Counted from the first letter of the stretch, positions 1 to 8,796 are shown. The stretch: DNA of 9,939 nucleotides from Ignavibacteriales bacterium (GCA_003560935.1 PWJF01000026.1:1-9939), one strand, 5' to 3'. Notes: generated from the sequence alone by a model not told the origin. Translations and numbers: made by a program.

Positions 1-872
1 AAGTATGCAGTTTCGACATCGTGTCCGAAAGAAATATGATCGTAGAAATAATTTGCTTCACGAAATGAAGCGGATGAATCACGAAACGATACCGGCTGCC
101 AGTCTCTTTCGAAGAACAACGTTAAATAGCCGTTTTCATTGATTAATGTATCACGAATAAGGATGAGCATTTCAAGAAGACGTTCACGAAGAAGATTATC
201 AGGCCAGACTTGATATAATTCCGTGAATGCCTCAAGTAAATGTATCGATGAATTCTGATCTTTTAGATAACGATCATATAACCACGATCCATCCCGCATC
301 ATACGGTCAGCATAGCCGCCAAACTCCGGATCACGGCTATATGTATCGAGCCATAGAAAGGTTTTTATGGCGAGATCCAGGGCGTCTGCATTGCCCGACA
401 TTTTGTAATATGCGGCAAGCGAATAGATACCGAAGGCATTACCATACGCAGTTTTATAATCCTGTTCGGTTCCAGGTATCGGATTCCCTTCACGGTTTCG
501 ATGTGTGTAGAAGCCGCCGTATGTTTCATCCCACATTGTGTCACGCAAAAACTCGAATCCATGCCGGGCAATGTGCCGGTACATGTCATGGTCGAACATC
601 ATTGCAGCTTGTGATGTCGTCCAGACATGTCTGGTCTGAGTAACGATCATTTTATCCTGCCTTCCCGAAAAACGCCAATCGAATGTAAAATCGTTGAGAA
701 ATCCACCGTACACTGTGTCCAGAGTTATGGGATACCAGGCATTCAACAAATCGATACTCAGTGACTGTTCGAGTTCACCGGCGATTTTTTCTCTTTCTAA
801 TTCAGATGAATTACAGCTTGAAGCGCTAAGGATAGCCGGGATTATAAATAATACCAATCGGGTAGTCTGCAT
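1..872 (-). CDS. AGE-family epimerase-like lipoprotein (3' end beyond window)
   Basis: My translation is open from an ATG at 872 to the left edge: 290 codons plus 2 nt. The N-terminus has a short charged start, a hydrophobic stretch and a lipobox-like 'LSASSC' (Cys20), so the protein is probably exported and lipid-anchored; Ala at -3 makes the box slightly non-canonical. The rest resembles N-acylglucosamine/cellobiose 2-epimerases (alpha/alpha barrel). It shares with the cytoplasmic paralogue at 2927-1662: 'TRHVWT' (Arg81, matching the catalytic-pocket Arg), 'YGGFYTHRNREG' (118-129), 'SSIHLLEAFTELYQVWPD' (His211) and 'SFGHDVETAY' (His284, a catalytic-type His). The third expected His lies past the edge. 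The start is 59 nt after the preceding pseudogene and has no clear Shine-Dalgarno. By inference it could epimerise oligosaccharides in the periplasm, but the fold also occurs in other sugar isomerases and in glycosidases, so substrate and reaction are open. Confidence 0.88.
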   Translation of the reverse strand, partial: MQTTRLVLFIIPAILSASSCNSSELEREKIAGELEQSLSIDLLNAWYPITLDTVYGGFLNDFTFDWRFSGRQDKMIVTQTRHVWTTSQAAMMFDHDMYRHIARHGFEFLRDTMWDETYGGFYTHRNREGNPIPGTEQDYKTAYGNAFGIYSLAAYYKMSGNADALDLAIKTFLWLDTYSRDPEFGGYADRMMRDGSWLYDRYLKDQNSSIHLLEAFTELYQVWPDNLLRERLLEMLILIRDTLINENGYLTLFFERDWQPVSFRDSSASFREANYFYDHISFGHDVETAY

Positions 873-931
873 GGTGTCCGGTTCTTTAAAGTAACTATTA
901 TTCAATTAGTCTGGCATGCTGCACGTATCTC

Positions 932-1636
932 CTATTCATCCAGAATATTCTGTAAGCCTCTCAGGTTTCTGAGAAGCACTTCACGAACATCTTCACCTTC
1001 GGTGTGTCCGATTATTCCGATAGTTCCGCTAAACCCCGAATGTCTCACCTGCCGTATCATATCGCTTCCAGGTCGCCCGCGCCGATATCGAGAATTTTCG
1101 GCCCGTCTCTTTTCATGCCATTAAGATTAACCGTCCATAAATAGGGCTTCATCATTTCAAGTAGCGCGGGAAATTTATCTATTTGGTGATGTCCGTGATG
1201 GAAATTATACACAATACCGACATTATCCGTATTCAGAGACTTGATGATTCGAATCTGAGGCTCTCTTATCAATCCAAAGCCAGACGGCGGTAAGTTCAAT
1301 TTTGTGATTACGTAAGGCATTTATTTCGTCGGGAAGCACGGGGAGGTGCTGTTCTCTCCAATCCCATGCGAACTTTGTGAAACCGAGTTCCATTAACATG
1401 CGAGCCCGTTCTTCCGGTCCGCGATGCATTGTGTCGTATGGAACCACACACCATGCAATAAGATTCTCCTTTACGAATAAATCCACACTTTTTCCCTTTC
1501 TGTTATCAGATTGAAGACAATCCGTAAATTGTAAGCTTTTGAAAAACATCGCAAGCGTATCGAGCTGGTCGCCGGATGTCTGACAACCGGCGGCCGCCAT
1601 GATACATAAACATGATAACAACAAGGTTTTCAGCAT
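932..1636 (-). pseudogene. Decayed lipoprotein, sugar phosphate isomerase/epimerase-like TIM barrel
   Basis: Three consecutive fragments in changing frames look like one gene. Fragment 1 starts at ATG 1636 with a good lipoprotein signal ('CIMAAAGC', Cys18) and continues with TIM-barrel-like sequence ('NLIAWCVVPYDTMHRGPEE', then 'KIELTAVWLWID') until about 1275. In a different frame, from about 1268 to 1057, fragment 2 reads 'REPQIRIIKSLNTDNVGIVY', then a His-rich 'NFHHGHHQ' and 'PYLWTVNLNGMKRDGP', and stops at a TGA (1057-1059). Fragment 3 (1060-932) restores the C-terminal end in a third register: 'MIRQVRHSGFSGTIGIIGHT', then 'LRGLQNILDE' and TAG. From recalled family architecture (xylose isomerase-like TIM barrels of about 290-310 residues), roughly 60-70 residues are missing between fragments 1 and 2, including a likely metal/active-site strand. 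It starts 25 nt after the epimerase gene and has no visible Shine-Dalgarno. Almost certainly non-functional unless the lesions are assembly errors. Confidence 0.8.
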
Positions 1637-1661
1637 AACATGGAATAGTACTATTGTTATA

Positions 1662-2927
1662 TTACCTACCGTCGGTGCGTGTATCCGGTGTCATTTCCGA
1701 ATTCACGTCTTCTCCGGACAAAATAGTATCCACCCGGGACAGCACCTCCATACACGCACGCGCTGAGTGGTAAGGACATTTCCATGGCCCGATTTTATCC
1801 TCTTCCAAATACGGCATACCCGTCTCCGAGATTTTAAAGAACCAATCTCCGTATTTTTTATCAATCACTTTATCTTTAATAAATGACCAGATGTGCATCG
1901 ATGCATCGACATAATCGGAATTACCGGTTTTCTGATATGCGTCTATAAAACCAACGATTGCCTCCGCTTGCACCCACCATTGTTTATCGCTGTTGGTTAC
2001 GGTACCGCTATCGCCGATATCGTATACTCCGCCGTTCACCGTATCCACTCCCTCTTGAAGAACGTGTGCACACACTTCCCGGACCAGCCGCTCGGAGGTC
2101 TCCATAAGGTTCGGTTCCCCGAGAGTACGCGCGGCATCGTTAATAAGCCAGCTTGCCTCTACATCATGACCGAACGAATATACACGCGACCGCGGCTTCC
2201 ATGTTTCGTCGAAGAACGAATAAAAATAATGGTTCGTAGAATTATACATTGGACCCATAAATAATTCGAGAAGATCTTTCAAACGGGTGTGCAGCAGCTT
2301 ATCGGGCCACACACGGTACAGGTTTTCATACGCTTCCAGTATATGGAGATGGGTGTTCATGCTTCTCATCTCCTTTGCGTTATCCTCGCTTAAGCGTGCG
2401 TCGTCCAACGGTTTCCATGCCTGATCGAACGACTCGTGATACCCGTTGTTCACAGGATCGAATCCGTATTTTTCGATCAGATTAAATAATTCTATTGCCC
2501 TGTCCAGCGTGTATGTATGGGATGTTGCACGGTAATACTCACTGTACCCATATAATGCAAATGCCTGAGCATACATGTGCTTTCTTGAATCGGACGGTAT
2601 ACCTCGGTAATCAACCATCCAATAGATCCCGCCCTGTTCAACATCCCAAAATTTATCATCACTATATGCATATGCACGATCTGCGGTATCCTTATAATGT
2701 TGCTTGCCAAACAAACGATGCGCTGCAGCGAATGTCCAGAGAATTCGTGAATTCAGAACACTGGACTTATCTGCGTGTTCAACAGGTTGATTCTCCCGGT
2801 TAACACGTCCGTAGAATCCTCCGTGTTTGTCATCAACCGCATTGACAACCCAGTACTCAAGTATGTGTTCACGTAACTCCTTCTCAAGTTCAGTACGTAA
2901 TTTTCGTAAGACTTCATTTGTTTTCAT
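1662..2927 (-). CDS. Cytoplasmic AGE-family epimerase (cellobiose/mannobiose 2-epimerase)
   Basis: This 421-residue protein has no signal peptide and about the usual length for cellobiose 2-epimerases, with a short extra tail after about residue 402. These enzymes interconvert glucose and mannose at the reducing end of beta-1,4-disaccharides. Residues known to be important in the Rhodothermus marinus enzyme have clear counterparts: Arg61 in 'NSRILWTF', His195 in '[10 protein letters not shown]', His254 and Glu257 in '[10 protein letters not shown]', Trp317 in 'KQWWVQAEA', and Trp382 with His387 in '[11 protein letters not shown]'. The ATG lies inside the last codons of the GH130 gene (14-nt overlap), which suggests translational coupling; a GAGG sits about 13 nt upstream, rather far. 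Beside a mannosylglucose phosphorylase, the likely reaction is beta-1,4-mannobiose to 4-O-beta-mannosyl-glucose. Cellobiose or other beta-1,4 sugars remain possible substrates; the sequence alone does not separate them. Confidence 0.95.
   Translation of the reverse strand: MKTNEVLRKLRTELEKELREHILEYWVVNAVDDKHGGFYGRVNRENQPVEHADKSSVLNSRILWTFAAAHRLFGKQHYKDTADRAYAYSDDKFWDVEQGGIYWMVDYRGIPSDSRKHMYAQAFALYGYSEYYRATSHTYTLDRAIELFNLIEKYGFDPVNNGYHESFDQAWKPLDDARLSEDNAKEMRSMNTHLHILEAYENLYRVWPDKLLHTRLKDLLELFMGPMYNSTNHYFYSFFDETWKPRSRVYSFGHDVEASWLINDAARTLGEPNLMETSERLVREVCAHVLQEGVDTVNGGVYDIGDSGTVTNSDKQWWVQAEAIVGFIDAYQKTGNSDYVDASMHIWSFIKDKVIDKKYGDWFFKISETGMPYLEEDKIGPWKCPYHSARACMEVLSRVDTILSGEDVNSEMTPDTRTDGR
2914..2927 (-). 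other. 14-nt overlap between GH130 and epimerase genes
   Basis: The epimerase ATG at 2927 lies upstream of the GH130 stop TGA (2914-2916), in another frame; the shared bases read ATGAAAACAAATGA. Such an overlap usually means that the downstream start is used by ribosomes finishing the upstream gene. It supports co-expression of two enzymes that would catalyse successive steps. Confidence 0.9.
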
Positions 2928-4131
2928 TATGTATCCATTTCCTCAATTCCAGATTCCTTGTTATAAGTTCATTCCGCTGTGCAACACAAGCGGAAGAACG
3001 TAAAGAATCCGGAGGAGTATTCAGAACATAATCCAGTAATTTATCCACTGTTGTGGTTGCCACGTGGACCCGTGTATCCGAAGATGCATAATATATAAAC
3101 ACAGTACCATCATCGTCTTCTATCCATCCGCTGCTGAATACGACATTAGACACATCTCCCACCCGTTCTTCACCTTCGGGAGCAATTAAATAACCGGCGG
3201 GTTGTCGGATTATTCGGTTCGGTTCGTTTACATCGGTAAGGAACATGTACAGGACATAACGAAGACCCGCAGCACACGCTCTTACACCGTGTGCAAGATG
3301 CAGCCATCCTTCATTTGTCTTAAGCGGCGGCGGACCCTGTCCGTTCTTTAACTCTTTGATGGTATGATATTCTCGTTCATCGATTATTTCTTCTTTATGA
3401 ATAACCGGATTCTCGATATCGTCACAAAGTCCCCAGCCGATGCCGCCTCCCGATCCTGTATCGATGAATCCTTCCTGCGGGCGGGTGTAGAATGCATATT
3501 TTCCGTTAAAAAATTCAGGATGCAGAACGACGTTTCGTTGCTGGTTTGAAGGTGTTTTCAGATCGGGGAACCGCTCCCATGTAATAAGATCCTTTGTTCG
3601 TGCTATGGCCGCTTGCGCCGTCGCCGCGGATGTATCGTGTGCCGGCGCATCCGGATCCTTTCGCTCGGTACAAAATACTCCGTATATCCAGCCATCTTCA
3701 TGCTCCGTAAGCCGGATGTCATACACATTAACATCCGGATCATCGGTCTCGGGCATGGTAATCGGGTAATTCCAAAAACGAAAATTGTCGACCCCGTTGG
3801 GACTTTCGGCTACTGCAAAAAATGATTTACGGTCGGCACCTTCTATGCGAGCAACGAGCAAATATTTTCCGTTTAATTTTATTGCACCCGGATTGAATAC
3901 CGTGTTGATCCCCATTCGTTCCATTAAGTATGGATTTTTTCCGGGATCAAAATCATAACGCCATTCGAGCGGTGTGTGCTCCGCAGTCAGGACCGGATAA
4001 CGATATCGGTCGAAAATTCCATTTCCCCCTTCCAATCGCCGGTTAATACGATTTAAAAGCGCTTCGTGAGAGGTTTTGATTTTTCTAATACGTTCTTCAA
4101 AATGTACCGGAACTACTTTATTTGTATCCAT
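2914..4131 (-). CDS. GH130 phosphorylase, 4-O-beta-D-mannosyl-D-glucose phosphorylase type
   Basis: A 405-residue protein without a signal peptide, close to the roughly 390 residues of the B. fragilis enzyme. GH130 folds as a five-bladed beta-propeller and cleaves beta-mannosides with phosphate. Visible family sequence: '[20 protein letters not shown]' (76-95), '[20 protein letters not shown]' (97-116), '[10 protein letters not shown]' with Asp138 as the probable general acid, '[16 protein letters not shown]' (179-194), 'RNVVLHPEF' (199-207), '[11 protein letters not shown]' (225-235), '[20 protein letters not shown]' (277-296) and '[16 protein letters not shown]' (321-336). These match my memory of mannosylglucose phosphorylases (subfamily GH130_1) better than beta-1,2-mannoside or mannosyl-GlcNAc enzymes. 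Expected products are mannose 1-phosphate and glucose. It starts 32 nt after the symporter gene with an A-rich 'AAGAAAG' just upstream, and overlaps the epimerase start by 14 nt, so the two are very likely co-translated. Confidence 0.95.
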   Translation of the reverse strand: MDTNKVVPVHFEERIRKIKTSHEALLNRINRRLEGGNGIFDRYRYPVLTAEHTPLEWRYDFDPGKNPYLMERMGINTVFNPGAIKLNGKYLLVARIEGADRKSFFAVAESPNGVDNFRFWNYPITMPETDDPDVNVYDIRLTEHEDGWIYGVFCTERKDPDAPAHDTSAATAQAAIARTKDLITWERFPDLKTPSNQQRNVVLHPEFFNGKYAFYTRPQEGFIDTGSGGGIGWGLCDDIENPVIHKEEIIDEREYHTIKELKNGQGPPPLKTNEGWLHLAHGVRACAAGLRYVLYMFLTDVNEPNRIIRQPAGYLIAPEGEERVGDVSNVVFSSGWIEDDDGTVFIYYASSDTRVHVATTTVDKLLDYVLNTPPDSLRSSACVAQRNELITRNLELRKWIHNENK

Positions 4132-4163
4132 TCTTTCTTTGTTATTAGTAAATAAAAACAGGT

Positions 4164-6077
4164 TTATTTATCCTGCACCTCTTCGCTGACCAGAGTTGGT
4201 ACGGGCTCAACCGAACCACCCTCGTTGGTTTCCGGCAAGGGTACAAGTTCTTCCGAGTATTTATCCGGATAATCCTTCATTTTATCGTACCAATTATATT
4301 TTAAGAATACCGACGACACTATAATAATTGCTACACAGATAAACAAAGCATCGAACTGTTGTATAACCACGAAAATACCGCTTGCCACGAGTGCCGTTTG
4401 CCATGCAATACCGACCACGACATTTACCATATCACGTTTAAAATCCATATTCCGCTGGAGGTCGGGGTATTCGGCGGCGACTTTATCATGTATCGGACCC
4501 CAGAATCCCCAGGGTCTGACTTTTATATAAAATCGCTTTAATACTTTTTCATCATCGGGCGGCGTCATTAATGCTCCCACCACGCAACCGATAATCGATA
4601 CAAAAAGAATCAGCGGGAAAATGTAGATTACGGGGACATCGGCGTACACCGCCGGAAAGATCATCGATCCGATAATACCGCCGACCATCCCCCAGAAATA
4701 TCCATAACTGTTGAAACGCCACCAGTACCATTTCAAAACATTCGCTGCGGTATACCCGCCATATAATGCAGCAACGATCCATTGTACGATATCGTGAATA
4801 GTACCCAACATAAAACCGAAAGCCGTACCGAGCACAACAACAAGCAACGAAATAGCATAACTCCATCGAACATACACCTTTGGATGTGCATTCGGATTAA
4901 TAAACCGTTTATAAATATCGTTGACAATATATGCAGGCGCGGCATTCACTGTAGCGGCATATGTTGACATGAAAGCAGCTAACAGTGCAGCGGTCAATAA
5001 TCCGAGCAACCCGACCGGTATAAAGTTAGCCAGAGCAAAAGGTAGTATAAGTTCAAAATCGACATCGGCGCCCATTGCATTAAGCTGATCGCTAAAGAAT
5101 GCCAATGCAAGTACGGTGAGACCGGTTACCAACATGTACCGGGGAAAATTCAGAACAAGACTCACCAGCCCGCTCATTTTTGCAGCTTCGGTGGGTTTCC
5201 GTGCAGCGAGGATACGCTGCATATCGTAATTCGGTGCGGGTCCGGCACCTGCCTGCAGCCATCCTTTAAACAACATCATCATAAAGAAAAAGCCGAAGAT
5301 AGTCCAGCCATCCTCTGCTATCTTCAGATTTGCCGTGTCCATTATACCCGACCAATCGAGGTCGAGGGTCCAGCCGAAGAACGGGTTTCTCCAACCATCG
5401 GGAATAACTGCATCAAGCATTCCCGGTGACACTGCATTCATTGCAATAATACCCACCCAAACAGAGGCGATTGTCATTATGGTATACTGCAATACCTCTG
5501 TAAATACAACGCTGAACATCCCGCCTTTCACGACATACACTGTGGTAATTGCGGTAATGATCAATCCATAGGCATATACATTTGCTGTCGGGTCGGGCAT
5601 CAATTGCCAGGGGAGGAAAGCCGCGGCAAACTTACCGATACCGACAAATCCATATGCGATAAATCCTATAACATTAATGATCGCAAATACAACCACTATA
5701 ATGTGAGCGAGATGAGCTCCTCTGTCTTCCCCGAACCTGAACTTGATCCATTCGGCACCGGTCATGACACCCGAGCGGCGGAGCCAGATCGAGAGAAACA
5801 CCATTAAGAAAATTTGATTAAATACGGGCCATAACCACGGAATCCATATACTCTTTAGTCCGTATATAAATAGTAAATACACAAGCCACATCGTTCCGCT
5901 GATATCGTACATACCCGATGCGTTTGACACACCGAGAAAATACCACTGTATCTTATTACCGCCCAGGAAGTAATGCTTGATATTTTTTTTAGCGAGGTGA
6001 GCTACCCAGAAACCTATCCAAACGGTAGCGAAGATGTAGATGCCGAGGATGATAATGTCGAGAGTGTGAAATTGCAT
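4164..6077 (-). CDS. Sodium:solute symporter (SSS family), probable oligosaccharide importer
   Basis: A 637-residue, strongly hydrophobic protein with some 13-15 likely membrane segments, in the range of SGLT-like SSS transporters. Family marks: the first helix (residues about 5-28) followed by '[20 protein letters not shown]', '[20 protein letters not shown]' (182-201), '[20 protein letters not shown]' (281-300), and '[20 protein letters not shown]' (365-384), where Ser371/Thr372 correspond to the Ser/Thr pair of the Na2 sodium site. After the core there is an extended C-terminal part: a soluble loop (about 505-550), two more helices (about 551-592) and an acidic hydrophilic tail. It probably sits in the inner membrane and couples sodium entry to uptake of the disaccharide used by the next two genes; the substrate is inferred from neighbours only. 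It follows a terminator, so it may start its own transcription unit. No clear Shine-Dalgarno precedes the ATG. Confidence 0.92.
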   Translation of the reverse strand: MQFHTLDIIILGIYIFATVWIGFWVAHLAKKNIKHYFLGGNKIQWYFLGVSNASGMYDISGTMWLVYLLFIYGLKSIWIPWLWPVFNQIFLMVFLSIWLRRSGVMTGAEWIKFRFGEDRGAHLAHIIVVVFAIINVIGFIAYGFVGIGKFAAAFLPWQLMPDPTANVYAYGLIITAITTVYVVKGGMFSVVFTEVLQYTIMTIASVWVGIIAMNAVSPGMLDAVIPDGWRNPFFGWTLDLDWSGIMDTANLKIAEDGWTIFGFFFMMMLFKGWLQAGAGPAPNYDMQRILAARKPTEAAKMSGLVSLVLNFPRYMLVTGLTVLALAFFSDQLNAMGADVDFELILPFALANFIPVGLLGLLTAALLAAFMSTYAATVNAAPAYIVNDIYKRFINPNAHPKVYVRWSYAISLLVVVLGTAFGFMLGTIHDIVQWIVAALYGGYTAANVLKWYWWRFNSYGYFWGMVGGIIGSMIFPAVYADVPVIYIFPLILFVSIIGCVVGALMTPPDDEKVLKRFYIKVRPWGFWGPIHDKVAAEYPDLQRNMDFKRDMVNVVVGIAWQTALVASGIFVVIQQFDALFICVAIIIVSSVFLKYNWYDKMKDYPDKYSEELVPLPETNEGGSVEPVPTLVSEEVQDK

Positions 6078-6121
6078 ATGATTAGAATCCGGTTATACCG
6101 CACATATAACTTTAATAATTT

Positions 6122-6153
6122 AAAAAAAAGGGGAGGAAGTTTCTTCCTCCCCT
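6122..6153 (-). terminator. Strong intrinsic terminator after the secreted beta-helix gene
   Basis: On the minus strand an 11-bp perfect stem (AGGGGAGGAAG pairing with CTTCCTCCCCT, loop AAA) is followed directly by a run of T residues (plus strand A6122-A6129). The stem begins 43 nt after the stop codon of the gene ending at 6197 and lies 44 nt before the symporter start. Read on the plus strand the stem is followed only by TCTTTA, so it is directional for minus-strand transcripts. It should separate, or partly attenuate between, the outer-membrane/secreted genes and the symporter-phosphorylase-epimerase genes. Confidence 0.93.
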
Positions 6154-6196
6154 CTTTACAAAAATACATCACGTTGCGAGATAAAAGACGTTCATT

Positions 6197-8782
6197 CTAT
6201 TTGATGAACATCATTCGTTTCACCTCCGTAAATTCACCTGCCTGGATACGATAAATATACATTCCGCTTGCGAGGTGCGATGCATCGAAAATGACATTAT
6301 ATGTGCCAGGGAATTGAACTTCATTCACAAGCGTACTCACTTCCTGACCGAGTATATTATAAATCTTTAAGACTACCTTCTCGGTCTGCGGTATCGAATA
6401 CCTGATTGTGGTGGAGGGGTTGAACGGATTCGGATAATTCTGATTCAGGAAAAATCCATCCGCGATATTCTTTCGCGGAACAGAGACAGTGATTTTTCTA
6501 ATTAATTGTACATCGTCAATCTTAATGCCACTTCCACTCAATGTGAAATCGTATGACCCGGCACTTAAAGTAAATAAATCAGTCGTAAGATCAAGCGGTC
6601 CTCCTTCCGGATCACTGTCAAAATCAACCGGTACATCGATGCCATCTACCAACAGATCACCTGTTACAGGAGCACCGGTGTTCTGGTAGAATATTCTGAA
6701 CAAATAGTTTCCATCGCTTGGAGCATTCATATTCCAGGCAACTGTGCCCGTCGCACCTAAATCAACAAACCTGAAATATCCGGGGGTATATTCCAATCCA
6801 TACGTACTGGGCTCCACGACTGAATACGAAGTAATATCAATGGGGCGTAAAACGAGAGCAGGGTCCGTTGATCCCGCAGGCAAGATCTGAAAATCTGCGA
6901 AGTTCTGCCAACCCCATGATGCTTCAATTCTAATGGTATTTGCACCTTCATTCAGTACCAAGTCATATGGTACTAAGGTTCCCTCCTCGTCGTAAATATA
7001 GACCTCATCGTGTCGAATCAGGGTCCATGTCCACTCATTGATTGGCATACCGGCATGTGGACCTTCGTTTGTATCCCATATATACTCACCCCAACCCCGA
7101 GAATCCAGGATGCTTACACCATTGACAATAATCCTCTGTCCTCGCATGGAATTACCGCGCATATGTGTCCAAACGTTCAGGTCGTACTGTCCTTCTTGTT
7201 CCAGCTCAAAGTCCCACTGGAAATAAATTCCGCCGTCCATATGGAACCAATACTCAGGTTGACCGGCAGGTGGAGCTTCGGGGGGCGAAACTATTTCCAC
7301 CACAGCGGGGTCCACAAGAGTGCCAAGGTGCGCCTGACGGCTGTCGACGACATCGAATACGATTTGTGGGCCTGCCATGTCATGGATATCTTCGATATAT
7401 TGTTCCTTATTCGCCAGAAAATCTGCTTTTTTATCGGGGAACCAATTAAGGTCACCGAGCGGCAATCCATCTGTACCGGCACTTAAGAGTTGGGCATCAT
7501 CATACGAGAAATCTTCCGGCAATGGCCAGCGGACACCAGTATGAAGAACATCGCCTGTTATAGGATGCTCGGGAAGCATCCAGAAATATGGTTCCGCCAT
7601 TGCGGGGGTTGTACGAACGTTGGTTATATAATCCCACATCGCGTTGAATAACTCGTCATCAAAGTAAGTCGGCATATTAGGTCTTTGAGGAAGCCATACA
7701 GTATCTTGAACGACCATCGCTTCATATTGATCGAAGAAATCTTCCCGTACTTGCGGAGCAATGAACCATGCAGGAACAATCTCATCACCATAAAATTCCG
7801 CAAACTTCGGATCTCGCCAGGTCGAATTATTTGCAAAAACAATTCTCCTTCCAATTTCGGGTCCGTATTCAGACGGTAATGAACCAATACCCATCATACC
7901 TGCATGAGTTGCCCTCTCGTCCCGATCAGGTGGAAAATCAGCGGCATCTTCACCATGCCAAAAGCCATTAATAATGAGGTTATTTGCAACAAATGCATCC
8001 CGCCACCAACTACCGGTAAGGAAGTTTCGTCCTATATTAACCAGGGTGTTATGATTGAACCGGAAGTATCTTGCCGAACCTCCTTCAATCTGAACTGCGG
8101 TAAAATTCACAAGGAAAAAGGTATTATTCTCAACGATGACCGTATCCTGATCGGTCCAGGCTGAAAAGCCCCGACCCGTCCACTTTTGATTGTCAGCCAC
8201 CGGGATCAGATTGCGAAATACGCTGTTCGTTATAATGATTGTATTATTCGCGCCATCCCATGCAGGGATAGCAAAGTTGGATCGTTCAAAGATAACATTA
8301 TCAATTACCTGACGTCCGCCGCTGCCTGTGATACGAATCGGTTGATAGGAACCTTGATCGCCGGTATCATCATTACCGAGGATATAGAGATTTTTGAGTG
8401 TTAAATCACTCCCCACGGTAATCATCCGCGGTTCGACAGAAGCATCATCTCTCCGATACTTCTGAAGAATGGGTGGATGTTCATATTCTTCCGTACCGGC
8501 TTTTTCACCCACTATGCGGAGGTGAAAATCAGGGGCTTCAATACTTTCCGTATTTGCGTAGAAACCGCCGCGCAGTAACTTATATACACGACCCTCAGGT
8601 CTGTCGGTATCTTCTTCGATGGCGGTTAAAAGAGCGTTGATAATTATCTCTTCGGCGACATCGTCCCACCACTGAACGACAAGTGTGTCGTTCTGTGCGA
8701 TCACTTGTCCGGGTAAAAACAAGGCGCACACGATGAGAGCGACCGCGAGATAAAAAAAGTTCGTTTTGTAAAGGTGTCTCAT
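6197..8782 (-). CDS. Secreted beta-helix protein with carbohydrate-binding-like modules and T9SS sorting domain
   Basis: An 861-residue protein. Residues 1-30 are a Sec signal peptide (hydrophobic core 11-24, probable cleavage after 'VIAQ'). Residues about 60-330 form a probable right-handed parallel beta-helix, shown by repeated turns such as 'TIIITNSVFRNL', 'TVIVENNTFFLVNF', 'YFRFNHNTLVNIG' and 'DAFVANNLIINGFW', a fold common in polysaccharide lyases and surface glycan proteins. Residues about 330-470 are Trp/Pro-rich with no assignment. Residues about 510-635 ('GGIYFQWDFELEQEGQYDLN', later 'TIRIEASWGWQNFADFQI') and about 650-762 (ending 'SGIKIDDVQLI') look like CBM6/CBM35-type beta-sandwiches. 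Residues about 775-861 are the T9SS type A signal, so the protein should be exported by T9SS to the surface or medium. The start is fixed by AGGAGG 8 nt upstream. I cannot name catalytic residues: it may be a lyase, another glycan-active enzyme or a binding protein. It lies 83 nt after the receptor gene. Confidence 0.9.
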   Translation of the reverse strand: MRHLYKTNFFYLAVALIVCALFLPGQVIAQNDTLVVQWWDDVAEEIIINALLTAIEEDTDRPEGRVYKLLRGGFYANTESIEAPDFHLRIVGEKAGTEEYEHPPILQKYRRDDASVEPRMITVGSDLTLKNLYILGNDDTGDQGSYQPIRITGSGGRQVIDNVIFERSNFAIPAWDGANNTIIITNSVFRNLIPVADNQKWTGRGFSAWTDQDTVIVENNTFFLVNFTAVQIEGGSARYFRFNHNTLVNIGRNFLTGSWWRDAFVANNLIINGFWHGEDAADFPPDRDERATHAGMMGIGSLPSEYGPEIGRRIVFANNSTWRDPKFAEFYGDEIVPAWFIAPQVREDFFDQYEAMVVQDTVWLPQRPNMPTYFDDELFNAMWDYITNVRTTPAMAEPYFWMLPEHPITGDVLHTGVRWPLPEDFSYDDAQLLSAGTDGLPLGDLNWFPDKKADFLANKEQYIEDIHDMAGPQIVFDVVDSRQAHLGTLVDPAVVEIVSPPEAPPAGQPEYWFHMDGGIYFQWDFELEQEGQYDLNVWTHMRGNSMRGQRIIVNGVSILDSRGWGEYIWDTNEGPHAGMPINEWTWTLIRHDEVYIYDEEGTLVPYDLVLNEGANTIRIEASWGWQNFADFQILPAGSTDPALVLRPIDITSYSVVEPSTYGLEYTPGYFRFVDLGATGTVAWNMNAPSDGNYLFRIFYQNTGAPVTGDLLVDGIDVPVDFDSDPEGGPLDLTTDLFTLSAGSYDFTLSGSGIKIDDVQLIRKITVSVPRKNIADGFFLNQNYPNPFNPSTTIRYSIPQTEKVVLKIYNILGQEVSTLVNEVQFPGTYNVIFDASHLASGMYIYRIQAGEFTEVKRMMFIK

Positions 8783-8790
8783 GGTATTAA

Positions 8791-8796
8791 CCTCCT
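8791..8796 (-). promoter_or_regulatory. Consensus Shine-Dalgarno for the secreted beta-helix gene
   Basis: The minus strand reads AGGAGG, then 8 nt, then the ATG at 8782. This full consensus with ideal spacing confirms the start of the secreted protein. The other starts in the window have weak or no such motif, so this gene is probably translated efficiently. Confidence 0.85.

Noticed and set aside
227..643. Plus-strand open frame of 138 codons
   Set aside because: It is antisense to the AGE lipoprotein, whose conserved motifs are read on the minus strand; the plus-strand product has a Cys/His/Arg-rich composition typical of a shadow frame.
1644..1655. Perfect 12-bp palindrome AATAGTACTATT, 8 nt upstream of the pseudogene start
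   Set aside because: About two 12-bp palindromes are expected by chance in 10 kb, and this one does not extend further, has no repeat elsewhere that I noticed, and has no T run.
6078..6121. AT-rich stretch with TATAAC and TTAAAT that might be a promoter for the symporter
   Set aside because: Spacing between the possible boxes (20 nt) is poor, and no FCB-type -33/-7 pair is evident; the AT content alone does not support a call.
7010..7486. Plus-strand open frame of 158 codons
   Set aside because: It lies wholly inside the well-supported secreted-protein gene on the other strand, has no recognisable domain or Shine-Dalgarno, and overlaps further spurious frames there.
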